Shown in pieces: positions 23,691 to 33,834 of a DNA stretch of 64,000 nucleotides. Position numbers and translations under genes: made by a program. Every line of letters starts with the position of its first letter. Within the stretch, counting starts at the first letter, position 1. Location of the stretch: NCBI GenBank assembly GCA_947561395.2, contig OX387187.1, forward strand, positions 27,509,829-27,573,828, in the 5' to 3' direction. This DNA is from Buxus sempervirens. Taxonomy: Eukaryota > Streptophyta > Magnoliopsida > Buxales > Buxaceae. The notes under the pieces are model-generated. The model saw only the letters and a list, made by a program, of their open reading frames with translations. It was not told the origin of the DNA and ran no database searches.

Positions 23691-24108
23691 TTTGTTGTTT
23701 GATTTGTTTTTAAGCGGGCGCGAGAAACAAAAAGCGCACATAGGTGGTGCGTTACAGCTGCGAAGTTTAACAAATGTCACAAATATTTTTTAAGGAATGG
23801 GATCATCAGATGAAAGAGGGTGGTTGCTAGCAACCATTTACGTAGATGATCCTATTCCTTTTTTTAATTGACAACAATTTTTAATGAATGTCACAAATAC
23901 TATTAAACAAATGTTATTTTCTCTAAAAACGAACATTCAATTACGTCGCATTATGATATTTTTTGCGAATATATTTATGTTTGCTACAAAATTTTTGTCG
24001 TTAAAAAATTAATTTTTTGTAATGAAAACAGAATTATTATTGATTAAGGAGAAGCAGGACAAGCATACCAAGAAAATTAACCACCCAAAAAAAAAATGTT
24101 TTTATTTG
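23691..24108. other. MULE right flank, no gene
   Basis: Host DNA just outside the MULE, including one small fold-back element at 23793-23862. The 9-11 bases following 23690 (TTTGTTGTT...) should be the target duplication; the partner lies left of the window. Confidence 0.4.
23793..23862. repeat. Fold-back element or large hairpin
   Basis: AAGGAATGGGATCATC pairs with GATGATCCTATTCCTT across a short interior that is itself palindromic (GGTTGCTAGCAACC). Outside it, ATGTCACAAATA occurs on both sides in direct orientation, which may be old target DNA. It could be a tiny MITE; no transposase family can be assigned. Confidence 0.6.
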
Positions 24109-26355
24109 CTAGAGTAGATCGGCTGGCCTACGGTTCTCCCTGTACTCGTGAGTAGAATTTGTACGTAGAACATTATCTTCAACGAAGCGAGAACTAAGAG
24201 AAGGCGGACGTGTTGCATCCGGCTGTGCCGAGCTTTCCACCAGGCCAAGATGGGCCTCAAGAAACCATATAAAAGTGAGGAGTTCACCACCGTAACTCAA
24301 CATCTGCGCATGGTAGTTACCCTTGCAGCGGCGGGCAGCAAAACACAGCATCTCAAGCAGCACCTCGCTTACAATCGTCCACATGCGCATCTCTCTTTCG
24401 GGCAATTTCAGGAGTTCTTCGGCCAATTTCGCTGCTTCCGCCCACACATGTATTGCCTCCCCCCGTTCATCCCATATGTAGGAAGTGAGATCGCTGGACA
24501 TTAGGCTTAGGACAGCGTCGGATTCATCTCCAGAATATTGTTGCTTTAAATATCTCATTGCGTCTTGACAAATATCTTCGTATGCTGCGAGTCCTGATGT
24601 GGAAGACATGGCAAGCGGGTGTACGAGCAGAAGATAGAGCAAGTAACGTGATAAATTTTTAGCCCATTCACAATGATGTTTTTCGTCATCGGATGCGCCC
24701 TCTGATCTTCCATTACTCTTGTCGCCCAAGCGAATTAAGCAAAAATTTGTTGCAATATGCCACACAACTACACTCTCATCGAACGCCCCTCCAGTGCTCC
24801 AGGAAAGTTTGGAACAGTTACGTCGTTTAAGCGTCCGCCTACCTCTGTTTCTGACATAAGCTTGGCGTAGTTCAGAACTTGTTCCTATCAAGTTGGCCTC
24901 GTCCTTGAGACAATTAAAAATGAATTCTTTTAGCCCGTCCTTGATCTGTACAAATTCTGTGTATCTCACCTCATTCCACATTTCCTTCATGCCAAAGGAC
25001 GTGAGCAATTTATCAAAACATGCTATTGGCCGACGATTTTTGAAGCAATAGCCCAATAAACTGTATTGCCCGATGCGATTGGACCAGCGATGATGCTTTT
25101 GGCATAATAATGGAATACAACGAGATCTGCTGAGGACTCTGTAGAAACATAGCTTCAGACGGACAGATCTGCTGAGGCCGTCGCGTTCCAAATCTTCAGG
25201 GAGTTCCAGCTGAGCAATAGTCCAGTCTGAGAAAATAAGTGATGCCAGTGCAACAATTTCAAGAGCCAAAGCGCCAGTCAGCAGAATATAAGTAATAGCC
25301 ACATCTGCCTTCTGATAGTCTTTCTTCTCAGTTGCGAGAAAGAGAAAGAATGCAATAAATTCTGAACAAAAGCAAGCAGCCCGAAGGAGACGACCAGATA
25401 GAGAGTGAACAACGAGTGCTTTTGTATAGAGTATGTCATATGCAAAACTCAACTCAATCTCCAAAATCTGGAAAAAATCATAGGGGTTCCTTTTTATGGG
25501 TAATTCTTCTTGAATTAATGACATATAAATTCCATGAGAAAGAATTAGATCAAGAAAATATCCTCCGAAAAATTGGAAGAGCTCGTAAGCTAGAATGAGT
25601 AGTTTCAACTGATTATAACCATGGTTGTTCTGGCACCCATCAAGGTCCTCACGCTGTTCACCAAAACAAGGGTCCTCAAGCGGTGTTTCGGTCAGGTCAG
25701 GTTGGAACATCACTTCAAATTGTCGCCACTGCTTCATATCCCCAAAAGGTATTATCCCCATTCCTCTGAGGCCTTTCAAGCTACCTTTTTTTAAAGCCCA
25801 TGTCCGCTCCCCGTACTTGAGAATACCAGCAAGGCATATGAAGGCGGCCGGAGAAATGAGCTTTGCCCGGGGCATGGATGTAATGAAAATATGAACAGCA
25901 GCTATAGTCTGAACCAACAGAATCATGGCATGGCGTAACCAGAGCTGGTTGTCCTCTAGGGAAAACGCTGTTATTTTGTCAGGACCTCCCAAATGAAGAA
26001 GAAGAAAGGGTGCCCAAAGAGCCATTATATCTATTCTCGCATAGGAGGGAGATGAATAGCTCAAAGTGCTTGAGATGGTACCTAGAGCAAAAGTTGCTAC
26101 CCAGTCGGCAGAAAGATAAGTCACCCATAGAAGAGAGATGATCAGTTTCCCAGAGCTGCGTTTTCTTGAGCTACCAAAGAGAAAGAGGATAACTTGTAGT
26201 GTCAAGCTACCAAGAACCAGAACTTCTAATTTCCATTTTTCCCAAAGTTCTTGAAGGTTAACCATTGGGATGGAAGGACTAGTATTGTATTTCCCCTGTG
26301 TTAATGCCCCAACAATTAAGCCTATATATATGGAATCTTCGTGCGAGAAGCACAC
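24109..26355 (-). CDS. DUF4220/DUF594 multi-pass membrane protein
   Basis: A single uninterrupted 748-codon exon. The N-terminal third has membrane segments and the DUF4220 signature (LVLGSLTLQVILFLFGSSRK; LLWVTYLSADWVATFALG; FLLLHLGGPDKITAFSLED). A further membrane cluster lies near residues 320-400. The C-terminal half carries DUF594-type motifs (VVVWHIATNFC; SRYLLYLLLVHPLAMSS) and the family ending AKLAEELLKLPE, CKGNYHAQMLSYGGELLTFI, WFLEAHLGL. This plant family is usually intronless, often in tandem clusters, and its molecular function is unknown. The first ATG gives about 30 extra residues; the next Met (MVNLQELWEKWK) fits family starts better. The gene is intact, is a host gene, and lies outside the MULE. 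No partner genes are adjacent. Confidence 0.92.
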   Translation of the reverse strand: MCFSHEDSIYIGLIVGALTQGKYNTSPSIPMVNLQELWEKWKLEVLVLGSLTLQVILFLFGSSRKRSSGKLIISLLWVTYLSADWVATFALGTISSTLSYSSPSYARIDIMALWAPFLLLHLGGPDKITAFSLEDNQLWLRHAMILLVQTIAAVHIFITSMPRAKLISPAAFICLAGILKYGERTWALKKGSLKGLRGMGIIPFGDMKQWRQFEVMFQPDLTETPLEDPCFGEQREDLDGCQNNHGYNQLKLLILAYELFQFFGGYFLDLILSHGIYMSLIQEELPIKRNPYDFFQILEIELSFAYDILYTKALVVHSLSGRLLRAACFCSEFIAFFLFLATEKKDYQKADVAITYILLTGALALEIVALASLIFSDWTIAQLELPEDLERDGLSRSVRLKLCFYRVLSRSRCIPLLCQKHHRWSNRIGQYSLLGYCFKNRRPIACFDKLLTSFGMKEMWNEVRYTEFVQIKDGLKEFIFNCLKDEANLIGTSSELRQAYVRNRGRRTLKRRNCSKLSWSTGGAFDESVVVWHIATNFCLIRLGDKSNGRSEGASDDEKHHCEWAKNLSRYLLYLLLVHPLAMSSTSGLAAYEDICQDAMRYLKQQYSGDESDAVLSLMSSDLTSYIWDERGEAIHVWAEAAKLAEELLKLPEREMRMWTIVSEVLLEMLCFAARRCKGNYHAQMLSYGGELLTFIWFLEAHLGLVESSAQPDATRPPSLSSRFVEDNVLRTNSTHEYRENRRPADLL

Positions 26356-26449
26356 AGACTCCCTCGGAAAAGAACTGACTGCTATATATGTCTATCCAAC
26401 TGGGTCAATTGAGAAATATTTGTGTTGGGGCCACCAATAGCAATGGATC
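26356..26449. promoter_or_regulatory. Upstream region of the DUF4220 gene
   Basis: Immediate 5' side of the minus-strand gene. A TATATATAGG-type stretch at about 26318-26332 lies just inside the longest frame, which supports the downstream Met as the true start. The actual start of transcription cannot be fixed here. Confidence 0.3.
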
Positions 26450-26549
26450 AGATGAGATCCTGTACAACTTTTATCTGTAAAATTTTAAACAATCCTGTGA
26501 AAAGCTGCATATAAGGTTGTAGATAAAGGTTGTACAGGATCTCATCCGT
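26450..26549. mobile_element. 100 bp MITE with 9 bp target duplication
   Basis: The ends are inverted: GATGAGATCCTGTACAAC near the left and GTTGTACAGGATCTCATC near the right, continuing through a TTTATCT/AGATAAA pair. The element is flanked by a perfect 9-base direct repeat CAATGGATC (26441-26449 and 26550-26558). A 9 bp duplication is the Mutator superfamily signature, so it is probably a tiny MULE-derived MITE. It has no coding capacity. Confidence 0.85.
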
Positions 26550-26558
26550 CAATGGATC

Positions 26559-27649
26559 GCTTAGTTTTCCTTCTTATGCATGGTTGTGATAATTGAAAGC
26601 AACCTGAAATAAAAAAAGGTAATTAAGGAGTGCTAACGTGAGCAAAAGCAAGGAGTGCTGGTATTGTTCGAATGGGCATCGTCACTAATTGTTTTACCCC
26701 GTGCTAAGCACGGGAACCCATTTTTTTTAAATAAAATATTTTTAACTAATTTGTAATAGCTTTTACTATTAAATTGTTAAATTTATTGTTATTACTATAA
26801 GCTTTAATCATCCTAAACTTATTCCTGTACCATTATTTTATATTATCTTCCAATTAATTAAAATATCATCTATTTTAGAAAATTAATTTCCCTTAAAGGA
26901 GAAATTAGTTTTTAGTGATGCTTTTTTAAAATAACCCATGTTCAGTTACCTAATTCTTGGTAATTGGAAAGCACTGATATTTTTATAATAATTGAGAATG
27001 ATATCATTTTACTATTCGTGGAGGAGTTTTTCTAAAAATACCTCACTTCTTAACTTGATTAAAATATTATAATGAGGGAATTTTTGGAAGACACATCCTT
27101 CGTATATAGTAAAATAGCACTTATTCTTAATTATTTTAAAAAGTAGCACTGCTTTTAAATTACAAAGAATTGGGTGACTTAATCTGGATTATATTTTAAG
27201 AAAATCACTAAAACCAATTACCCCATAAATTTATCACATGAAAACGACTTAATGGGCCATCGGATAAAGTCTTCATATAAATTATTCAATGAACAACTTA
27301 TAAAGTCATACAAAGTGATGCTTTATTAATAGGAATAAATTGTTTTAGTGTGGGACCCAAAAGGGTCATTGGAGAAAAAAGGGGATGTCCACGTGGAGGA
27401 GAGAAAATGTGGTTTAGTTAAAGATAGTTATGAGTTTCTTGGACTCTGAAAAGATAAAAATTAATCATATAATTTTAATTTAATTAAAGATAACATTGGA
27501 GAAAGGGTCATGTCCACATGGAGGTAATATATATATATTGGCGAGGGGCCCAAAAGGGCCATTGGAGAAACAAAAGGATGTCCACGTGGAGGAGAGAGAG
27601 TATAGGGTTTGAAGACTCTGCTTTTATATATATTATGACTTGCACTCTC
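26559..27649. other. AT-rich spacer with a repeated stress-like segment
   Basis: No gene. A block containing CCATTGGAGAAA and GATGTCCACGTGGAGGAGAG occurs at about 27351-27409 and again at 27545-27606, with a shorter decayed copy at 27497-27526, so there is a tandem duplication with a period near 195 bases. Each full copy carries a CACGTG core. A hairpin CCCCGTGC/GCACGGG at about 26697-26714 resembles a Helitron tail but has no partner end. Confidence 0.5.
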
Positions 27650-28640
27650 AGAATTTGCAGCTCTTTTCAAGGAGGAGAGGCCTTCTATTTATAGGCAAAA
27701 ATGGGGACAAAAAAGTCCCAAAGGTACACATAAAATAAGATCTAGATCCTTCCAAAGTTGGCTTAAAACAAAGGTCAAGGGTCAATTGATTGAGATCTAG
27801 GGGTAAATTGGGAATATCATACTTGTTAGAGAGAGGTTTTAGCGAATTAAGGAAAAGCTCATAGCAATTTTCAATTGAAAGATTTTCGTGCTACACCGTA
27901 CACAAAGCGGTGCAACATAAAAATATGTTGCACCATTAATATATGACAGTGTAGCACCGTGCATTAAAGACAGTGCAACGTAACGGCCAAAATTTCTAGA
28001 AAATTGCACCATTAGTATATGACGGTGTAGCACCGTGCATTAAAGACGGTGCAGCACCATTAAATGAAGAAAATGCATCGCAAATAATAGTTGCAATGTT
28101 ATAGAAACACAATACAATATGAAATGACAAATTTGCAGAGCTTTTCACAGCTCTAATCCTTATTTCCACAGGTAGTACTTATTTACATGAATATTGTTTA
28201 AGTAAATATCCTTGGATTTTTTAAATCTCTATTTACTTAAGATATTATATATAAATAAGCAAACACCCCCTATTTGAATCAATTAAAAATAATTTCAAAC
28301 CCAAATTCTAAAAGAATAAAAAGTCAACTTTCCAGTTCAATGCCAAAATCAAGTTTTTTAGATTTGACAAAAATTTCACCTTCTTAATGTGAGTTTGAGT
28401 TTTAAAAGCTCAAAAATTCAATTATACTAGAACATTGCTAAAACCATGATTTCTAGAAAAAATTATCTTGAATTCTTGTCTAAAAAAATATTTCATTTTT
28501 GTGGTCAAAAGTCAAATAAATTTCAACTGAGAAAGTTTTCCTTTATAAAGAAGTCTGAATACGGGCATTTTCCTTTGTGATTTTGGATTTAAACGGGTTA
28601 TAAATCTCAAGCCCAATGCTAAGAATGAAAAATTCAATCA
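27650..28640 (-). mobile_element. Partial LTR of family 1
   Basis: Minus-strand sequence matches the U3 and TATA part of 13227-16188: the spacer phrase AAACACCCCCTATTTGAATC, the long TTTACTTAAGATATTA hairpin (about 28186-28257) and a TATAAATA box (27693-27686, minus). Between hairpin and TATA lies its own palindrome array (about 27887-28077; arms GTGCAAC/GTTGCAC and GCACCGT/ACGGTGC). Neither LTR tip nor a target duplication is visible, so this is a truncated, older fossil. Confidence 0.75.
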
Positions 28641-29339
28641 GATATATACGAATTAAATTAAATATATACAATTGATTTAAATGAAATAGCTAGGTATCAT
28701 AGCTGTATTAATACCTTAGATCAAGTTGGTAAAGTATAAGAAAATTTATTTTGTTTTCTTTTTAATTTTGATCAAAAAATTATTAATGTAAAGTTAGTTG
28801 ATCATTTCATGAAACCAAATGGGTATATCATTTTGGCGTCATTTGGCATTCATTTTGGGACTTGTTCCACGGTTTGGAATGAGTTCTAGGGCTTGGAAAG
28901 AATTTCAGTATTAAATCAGGTGTTCGGTTCCATTTTGTTAATAATTTTTCCTCAAATAACACATGAAGGAATGATGCCAACACATGTTTTTAGATTTTCA
29001 AAAATGATTTTTGGAAAGGAAAAGGAAAAACCGAAATTGTGTTTGGAAATGATAGATTTTAATCTGATTTAAAAAATAAAAAATAAAAAGAATCTAAGAA
29101 CATTGGCTTATAGAAGTCGAAATTCGGCTTTTAAATAGTAGCAAAACCACTTTTGGAGTCGATATCATTTTTTTATAATTTTACTTTAGTTAATCTAATT
29201 TCTTTTGCGCTGAATCCACATAGACAACCGCTAATCACTCTAGATCGAAAAATACAGGTCCCAGCGTATACTTACAAAAGAAATCATTTGAATAGTTTGA
29301 AAACCACCAACCATTAATCGGAGACCTCTTAACAAGGAG
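28641..29339. other. Spacer with dispersed repeat
   Basis: No gene. Sequence at about 28960-29320 resembles 38170-38590 (shared TTTTATAATTTYACTTT...GTTAA...CTAATTTC and ATTTRAATAGTTTGA phrases in the same order), so both are copies of an unassigned old dispersed repeat. Confidence 0.4.
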
Positions 29340-29649
29340 TCCTTTTTCTTTTTTCAATATAAAATTTTAAATTGTGTTGGGTAAGGACAGTTTTCAAAAA
29401 TATTTTTTTTGAAAAAAAAAACGAAAAGTCTAAAAATTGTCTAGGCTTGCAGAAGCAGAAACCATTCATCTTATGAATGCAAAATAATTCACATTTTATA
29501 GAAGTTCGTTATGTTTATTAAATTAAAATAGTTAAAAAAAAGTTTACATATTTTGATGTCAAGCAAAAATGAAAATCTTAAAATTACAAATGTAAATTTA
29601 TCATAACAAATACCCAAAAATAATAATAATAATAAGGTTACAACGTAAA

Positions 29650-29871
29650 TCTATACTAATATATAAAGAGAACTGCCAAGATTCTAGTCTGATAATTTAT
29701 GCCCAAATAATCCCTCTGATTTTTCCTATTTTACCGATTTGTTATGCTACACCAACACAACAGAATGGCATGCGATTTAGACTCTTGTTATGGTTTTTTC
29801 TAAACAGGGCCCACATGCTTTGAGGTTTTTCTAGGTGGGCTCCACGTGATTTGCTCCGCGCAATACCCTAG
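29650..29871 (+). mobile_element. Short non-autonomous Helitron, 222 bp
   Basis: It starts TCTATACTAATATATAAAG and ends ACCCTAG, inserted between A and T, as Helitrons do. The homologous segment at about 31064 reads AAATGTATAAT with nothing between the A and the T, so it is an empty site and fixes both ends exactly. A GC-rich stretch precedes CTAG, though the usual terminal hairpin is weak. No coding sequence. Confidence 0.8.
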
Positions 29872-29891
29872 TGTATAATAAGACAAATGTA

Positions 29892-30409
29892 GGGCTTGTT
29901 GTATCTATGTCCCTACATTATAACAAATTTGCATTTATATGCTCTTGTTTTTAGTAGTTATATCTATATCCATAAATTTAGTATAATCGTTGCAGTTATA
30001 CCCTCGACGTCAAATTCCATTAACTTTTGTCATTTATTTTTATGAAATGACTAATATAACCTTCTATAAGATAAAAAAATATATACAGATAGCCAAATAA
30101 TTATATGTTTGGCTGCATTTAAATGAATAGTTATCACTTAAATAAAATTAATATCAGTGGCTTAATTTTATAAATATTGGAATAAATAGAATAGTACAAT
30201 AACATAAATAAAATATAAGATTATATAGCCGGATAAACACAAAATATTGTTAATTTATAAAAGGTTATTTTAGTAATTTGTTAAAAACAAACAACAAAAG
30301 TTAACGGACTTTAACTTCAGAGGTATAATTGCATTAGTTATGTTAAATAGAAAGTCATAAATATAAATATAAATACAAATTTCTTATAATGTAAGAATAT
30401 GGGTGCAAA
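29892..30409. mobile_element. 518 bp MITE with 9 bp target duplication
   Basis: A perfect 9-base repeat ACAAATGTA flanks it (29883-29891 and 30410-30418). The ends are imperfect inverted repeats, with best matching inner part TACATTATAAC/GAAATTTG on the left and its complement on the right. Copy B at about 31081 lacks it. The 9 bp duplication points to a Mutator-type MITE. It has no coding capacity. Confidence 0.72.
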
Positions 30410-30751
30410 ACAAATGTATAACTTTCATACCACATAAAGATCAAAGATAGGAAGTACACAATCCACATGATGAGTCGTACCTCCATACGACAAGACGTGA
30501 CCTCCATGCCACAGATACAATAAAACCAAAAAAGAACGGCTACCTAATCAAATGACATACTTAAATGGCATGGTTAGACCCAACTACAAATCCCATCACA
30601 ATTGATACAAAATGTACCATGTCCTGTACGTACCATACCCAACATTTAAAACAAAATGCGGCATCTCAGGTACCATACCCCACAACTACAACAACGCAAC
30701 AAGGATTGACAGTAAGTAGCATTAGTTGCTGTCTGAAACTCTTTAACAAAG

Positions 30752-31110
30752 ACCATTTTTTCCTTTTTCAACATAAAATTTTGAAATTTTGATGGGCAAG
30801 GAAAGTGTTAGAAAATATTTTTTTTGAAAAAAAGAAAAAGTCTAAAAATAGTCCTGGCTTATGGAAGCAGAAAATATTCAGCTTTTGAATTAAAAATAAT
30901 TCACATTTTAGAAAAGTTTATTATGGTTATTAAATAAAAATAGTTAACAAAAGTTTACATATATTTTAATGTCAAGCAAAACTTTATTGTAAGATTACAA
31001 ATGTCAATTTATGATAAAAAAAAATACAAAAATAATAATAATAATAAGATTACAAACATAAATGTATAATGAGACGAATGTCTCATACGGCATAAAGACA
31101 GGAGAAAAGA
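30752..31110 (+). repeat. Duplicated segment, copy B (empty site)
   Basis: Direct-orientation partner of 29340-30440 without the Helitron and MITE. It therefore preserves the pre-insertion layout. The two copies have drifted noticeably by substitutions and small gaps, so the duplication is old and the two insertions came after it. Confidence 0.72.
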
Positions 31111-31737
31111 AATTGCCTTTCTTTCAAAATATAAGAAATAAGGTTTTCACTTTCCACAAGAAGACAAAAAAATCTACTAAAGTCAAAAACCATGTTCACA
31201 CGGAGTATGAGAGCATTTTATCTAGAACCACTAGTGATGTGAAATTAACGTGAAACGCATTGATGAATGCTCATATCAATATCAATAAGCCCCACACATC
31301 TATACTCTATCCTAACCGTACGTTGCACGCTCGCTCCACTAGTCTTAGACGAAATGTATTGTAGTAGTACACAACCCACGTGAATCATATAATAGATAAG
31401 GTCGACACGTCACTATTTCGTACATTCGCCGTTTAATGCTTCACTAATAACTTTTCAAAATAATTCAGATGTAGGTTGGAGACGTCCCTTGTGCGCCCGT
31501 CTCCCATTCAATGCTGGGCTGATTTTTTCAGCCCATCACCCTTTTCGCACGTCACCCATTTAATATTCCTTATGAGTACGATAGCGTAAGTCCATATATA
31601 TTAAATAAAAGAGAAAAAGCGACAGATATTTTTAGCAATGCGTGTTTTGGTACAAATGGACCCCGCAAACCTACAAATTGAAAGAAATGTGGAGCTCTCT
31701 TAATGTTTAGCGTGTCATTATCATAATGTAATGTACG
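31111..31737. other. AT-rich spacer, no gene seen
   Basis: Short open frames only. No motif, repeat boundary or RNA gene that I can support. Confidence 0.4.
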
Positions 31738-31981
31738 ATGAGGAGGTTTTGTGGCTCAGATAAAGGAGTTGGTCGTTCAGTCCCGGCGTTTCTATTCTCT
31801 CATGTTCTCAGGGAAGGCAATAATGTGACAAACCATCTTGCAAACTTTTCAATTGATATATTTTCTTGTATTTGGGTATCTCTCCTCCCCCATGTATTTC
31901 TCCCCAGCTGTCGGATGATATGCGGGGCTTTTATATGTTACGTAGATGATATAAGTCCATCTTTGTTAAAAAAAAAAAAAA
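31738..31981 (+). mobile_element. LINE (L1-type) 3' tail fragment with RNase H end
   Basis: The frame reads FLFSHVLREGNNVTNHLANF, matching the last motif of the plant L1 RNase H domain (HVxREGNxxADxLAN). About 150 bases later comes a poly-A run at 31966-31981. It is a strongly 5'-truncated copy. No target duplication was identified. Confidence 0.7.
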
Positions 31982-33834
31982 TGTACAATCATAATTGTGT
32001 AGGATCATTTAAGAGATAAACCATGAAAGCAAGGATCTGAACTTCTTTAGAAGCAAGAAACATGTCTAAGTCCGGAATCCAGATCCCTTAGTGGAGGAGC
32101 ACGTAGCTAGAAGGGAATCGAGGTGTGTGTCATTTGTGTTTCACGTTCATATTGGCGGCCCCACCCACGCCCCTCCTCTCTTTGGAGAGAGAATTTTTTT
32201 AAAATAATCTAGATTCCATCATTTATTTTTTGGTAATTAGAAAGTAATGATATTTTTAATATAATTGAAAATGAGTATCATTTTAATGTTTGCAAAAATT
32301 TCTTCAAAAAATACCCCCAAAAGACTTATCTCATAATATATATATTAAAGAAAACGGAATTTTAAAATTTATCTAAACTCGATCATTTGAGCTTAAGGAG
32401 ACGCATCGTTTACAATAACATTTTGGCTAACAAAGAGGGAGAGCTCCAATATCCCCAGTTGACTTCCCTCTCTCCCAACTAATCACTTACTCTTTTGAAC
32501 GATTGCCATAGAAACCAGTGCACCATGCTTGAAACTAGCAAAATCCTACCAACTCAATCTCCTTTTTGAAAGAGAGAGGGAGGGAATATTTAATTTCTTT
32601 TATTTTTAATCACTCTCAAATCTTTTTCTCCTTTTTCCTCTTGTCTCCTTCCTCCTCTTTTTGCTAAAGTGGAATTTTTTTTCTTCATCTTTGCGCTAAT
32701 TCAGACTAAGGTAGATATTTTTGCTGATTTCCTTAAATAATCACCTAATGCAATTTGTAGCTATCAAAACAAGTTTCTTCAAGTACTAATAAAATAAAAA
32801 ACCAAATTAACCTATTTAATTTCTAATTCATTTGTTACCCACACACTATTTGATGCCTAATAATAACAAAATAATGGCATGCATTATCGCAAATTCATCT
32901 TTAGCAGATTCTTTTGTTGGCCATTTGTATTGTTTAATCACGAAGACTAAGCTGATCATCATCGTAATGTGCTATATGTAATTATTTCACTTTCTCTATT
33001 GCAGCGAAGAGTGAGGGATGTCCGAGTTATGTTATCAAGGAGTTGTCTCTTATAATTTATTATTAATAAATATTAAATGGTAATAATCTTATTAACAACC
33101 ATTAATATTATTATCTAATTAATATATAGTATATTTATTAAAATGAAACATAACTTATGATAAAAGCAAAAACGAAAGGTGCTATATATATTTAAAATAA
33201 AATTTATGTTCTTCCTTTTCTTCACAAAAGCAAAAATAGTTGAACCATTTAAAAGGGAAAAATAATAACTTAACAAACATTATACTACATTTAACTCTAC
33301 ATACGATGCATGGGCATCGTATAGGCTGTCTGCCAGTAACTCATTTAAAGCAGAAAACGATGTCGAACCGTTCAACCAATCGATTTAATAATGGGTAACA
33401 TTTATTCGACATTTGGAACCTTACATTTTGACAGAAAAGAAACGAAATCTTAGGAAGGCACTTCCTTTAGTTTCGTCAAAACCTAATGATAAGGATATAG
33501 GAAGAAAATATTTTTTTTTTATAATTTTCTCGTTGGGAATCAAACCCTCCTCTTTTAAAAAGACGAGATTTTGAGAGTAAACAAAAGGAAATGACTTCCT
33601 TATTAAAGATTTACTAGCAAAGGCACGTTCACTACTGTACGTATATATAAGTGAGAAACACACAAGTAGTAGGTTTGTTTACACCCGTCGTAACCCAGCA
33701 GAAAATAAAGGTCCACAAGGCAACTAGATTCCCCAAAATGTGAGAGTAGGAATCGTTAGAAAACCCTACTACGTGGGATCAGTTGGGAAAGAGTCTATGT
33801 AGCAACAAAACTTTCTAAAGTGGGGTCCGTTAAG
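31982..33834. other. AT-rich intergenic DNA, no gene seen
   Basis: No coding exon, RNA gene or clear element ends. The part near 33730-33830 and 36712-36900 (flanks of the next LTR) contains loose repeats of a GTGGGATCRGTTGGRAA-like phrase, an old degenerate tandem repeat split by the LTR. Confidence 0.4.

Larger units (their letters stand above)
29340..30440 (+). repeat. Duplicated segment, copy A (filled with two elements)
   Basis: About 310 bases from 29340 match 30752-31065 in direct orientation, for example AAAATATTTTTTTTGAAAAA, CAAAATAATTCACATTTTA-like text, and an AATAATAATAATAA run. Copy A then contains a Helitron (29650-29871) and a MITE (29892-30409) that copy B lacks. The residual homology continues beyond them (CATAMCRCATAAAGA) to about 30440. 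Confidence 0.75.

Noticed and set aside
22417-23773. Open frames of 60-223 codons on both strands at the right MULE end
   Set aside because: They overlap each other in the terminal repeat, match no family, and follow from its purine-rich composition.
26691-26730. Helitron 3' end on the minus strand (hairpin CCCGTGC/GCACGGG)
   Set aside because: The hairpin is typical, but the end would be TTAG rather than CTAG and no matching 5' TC end was found.
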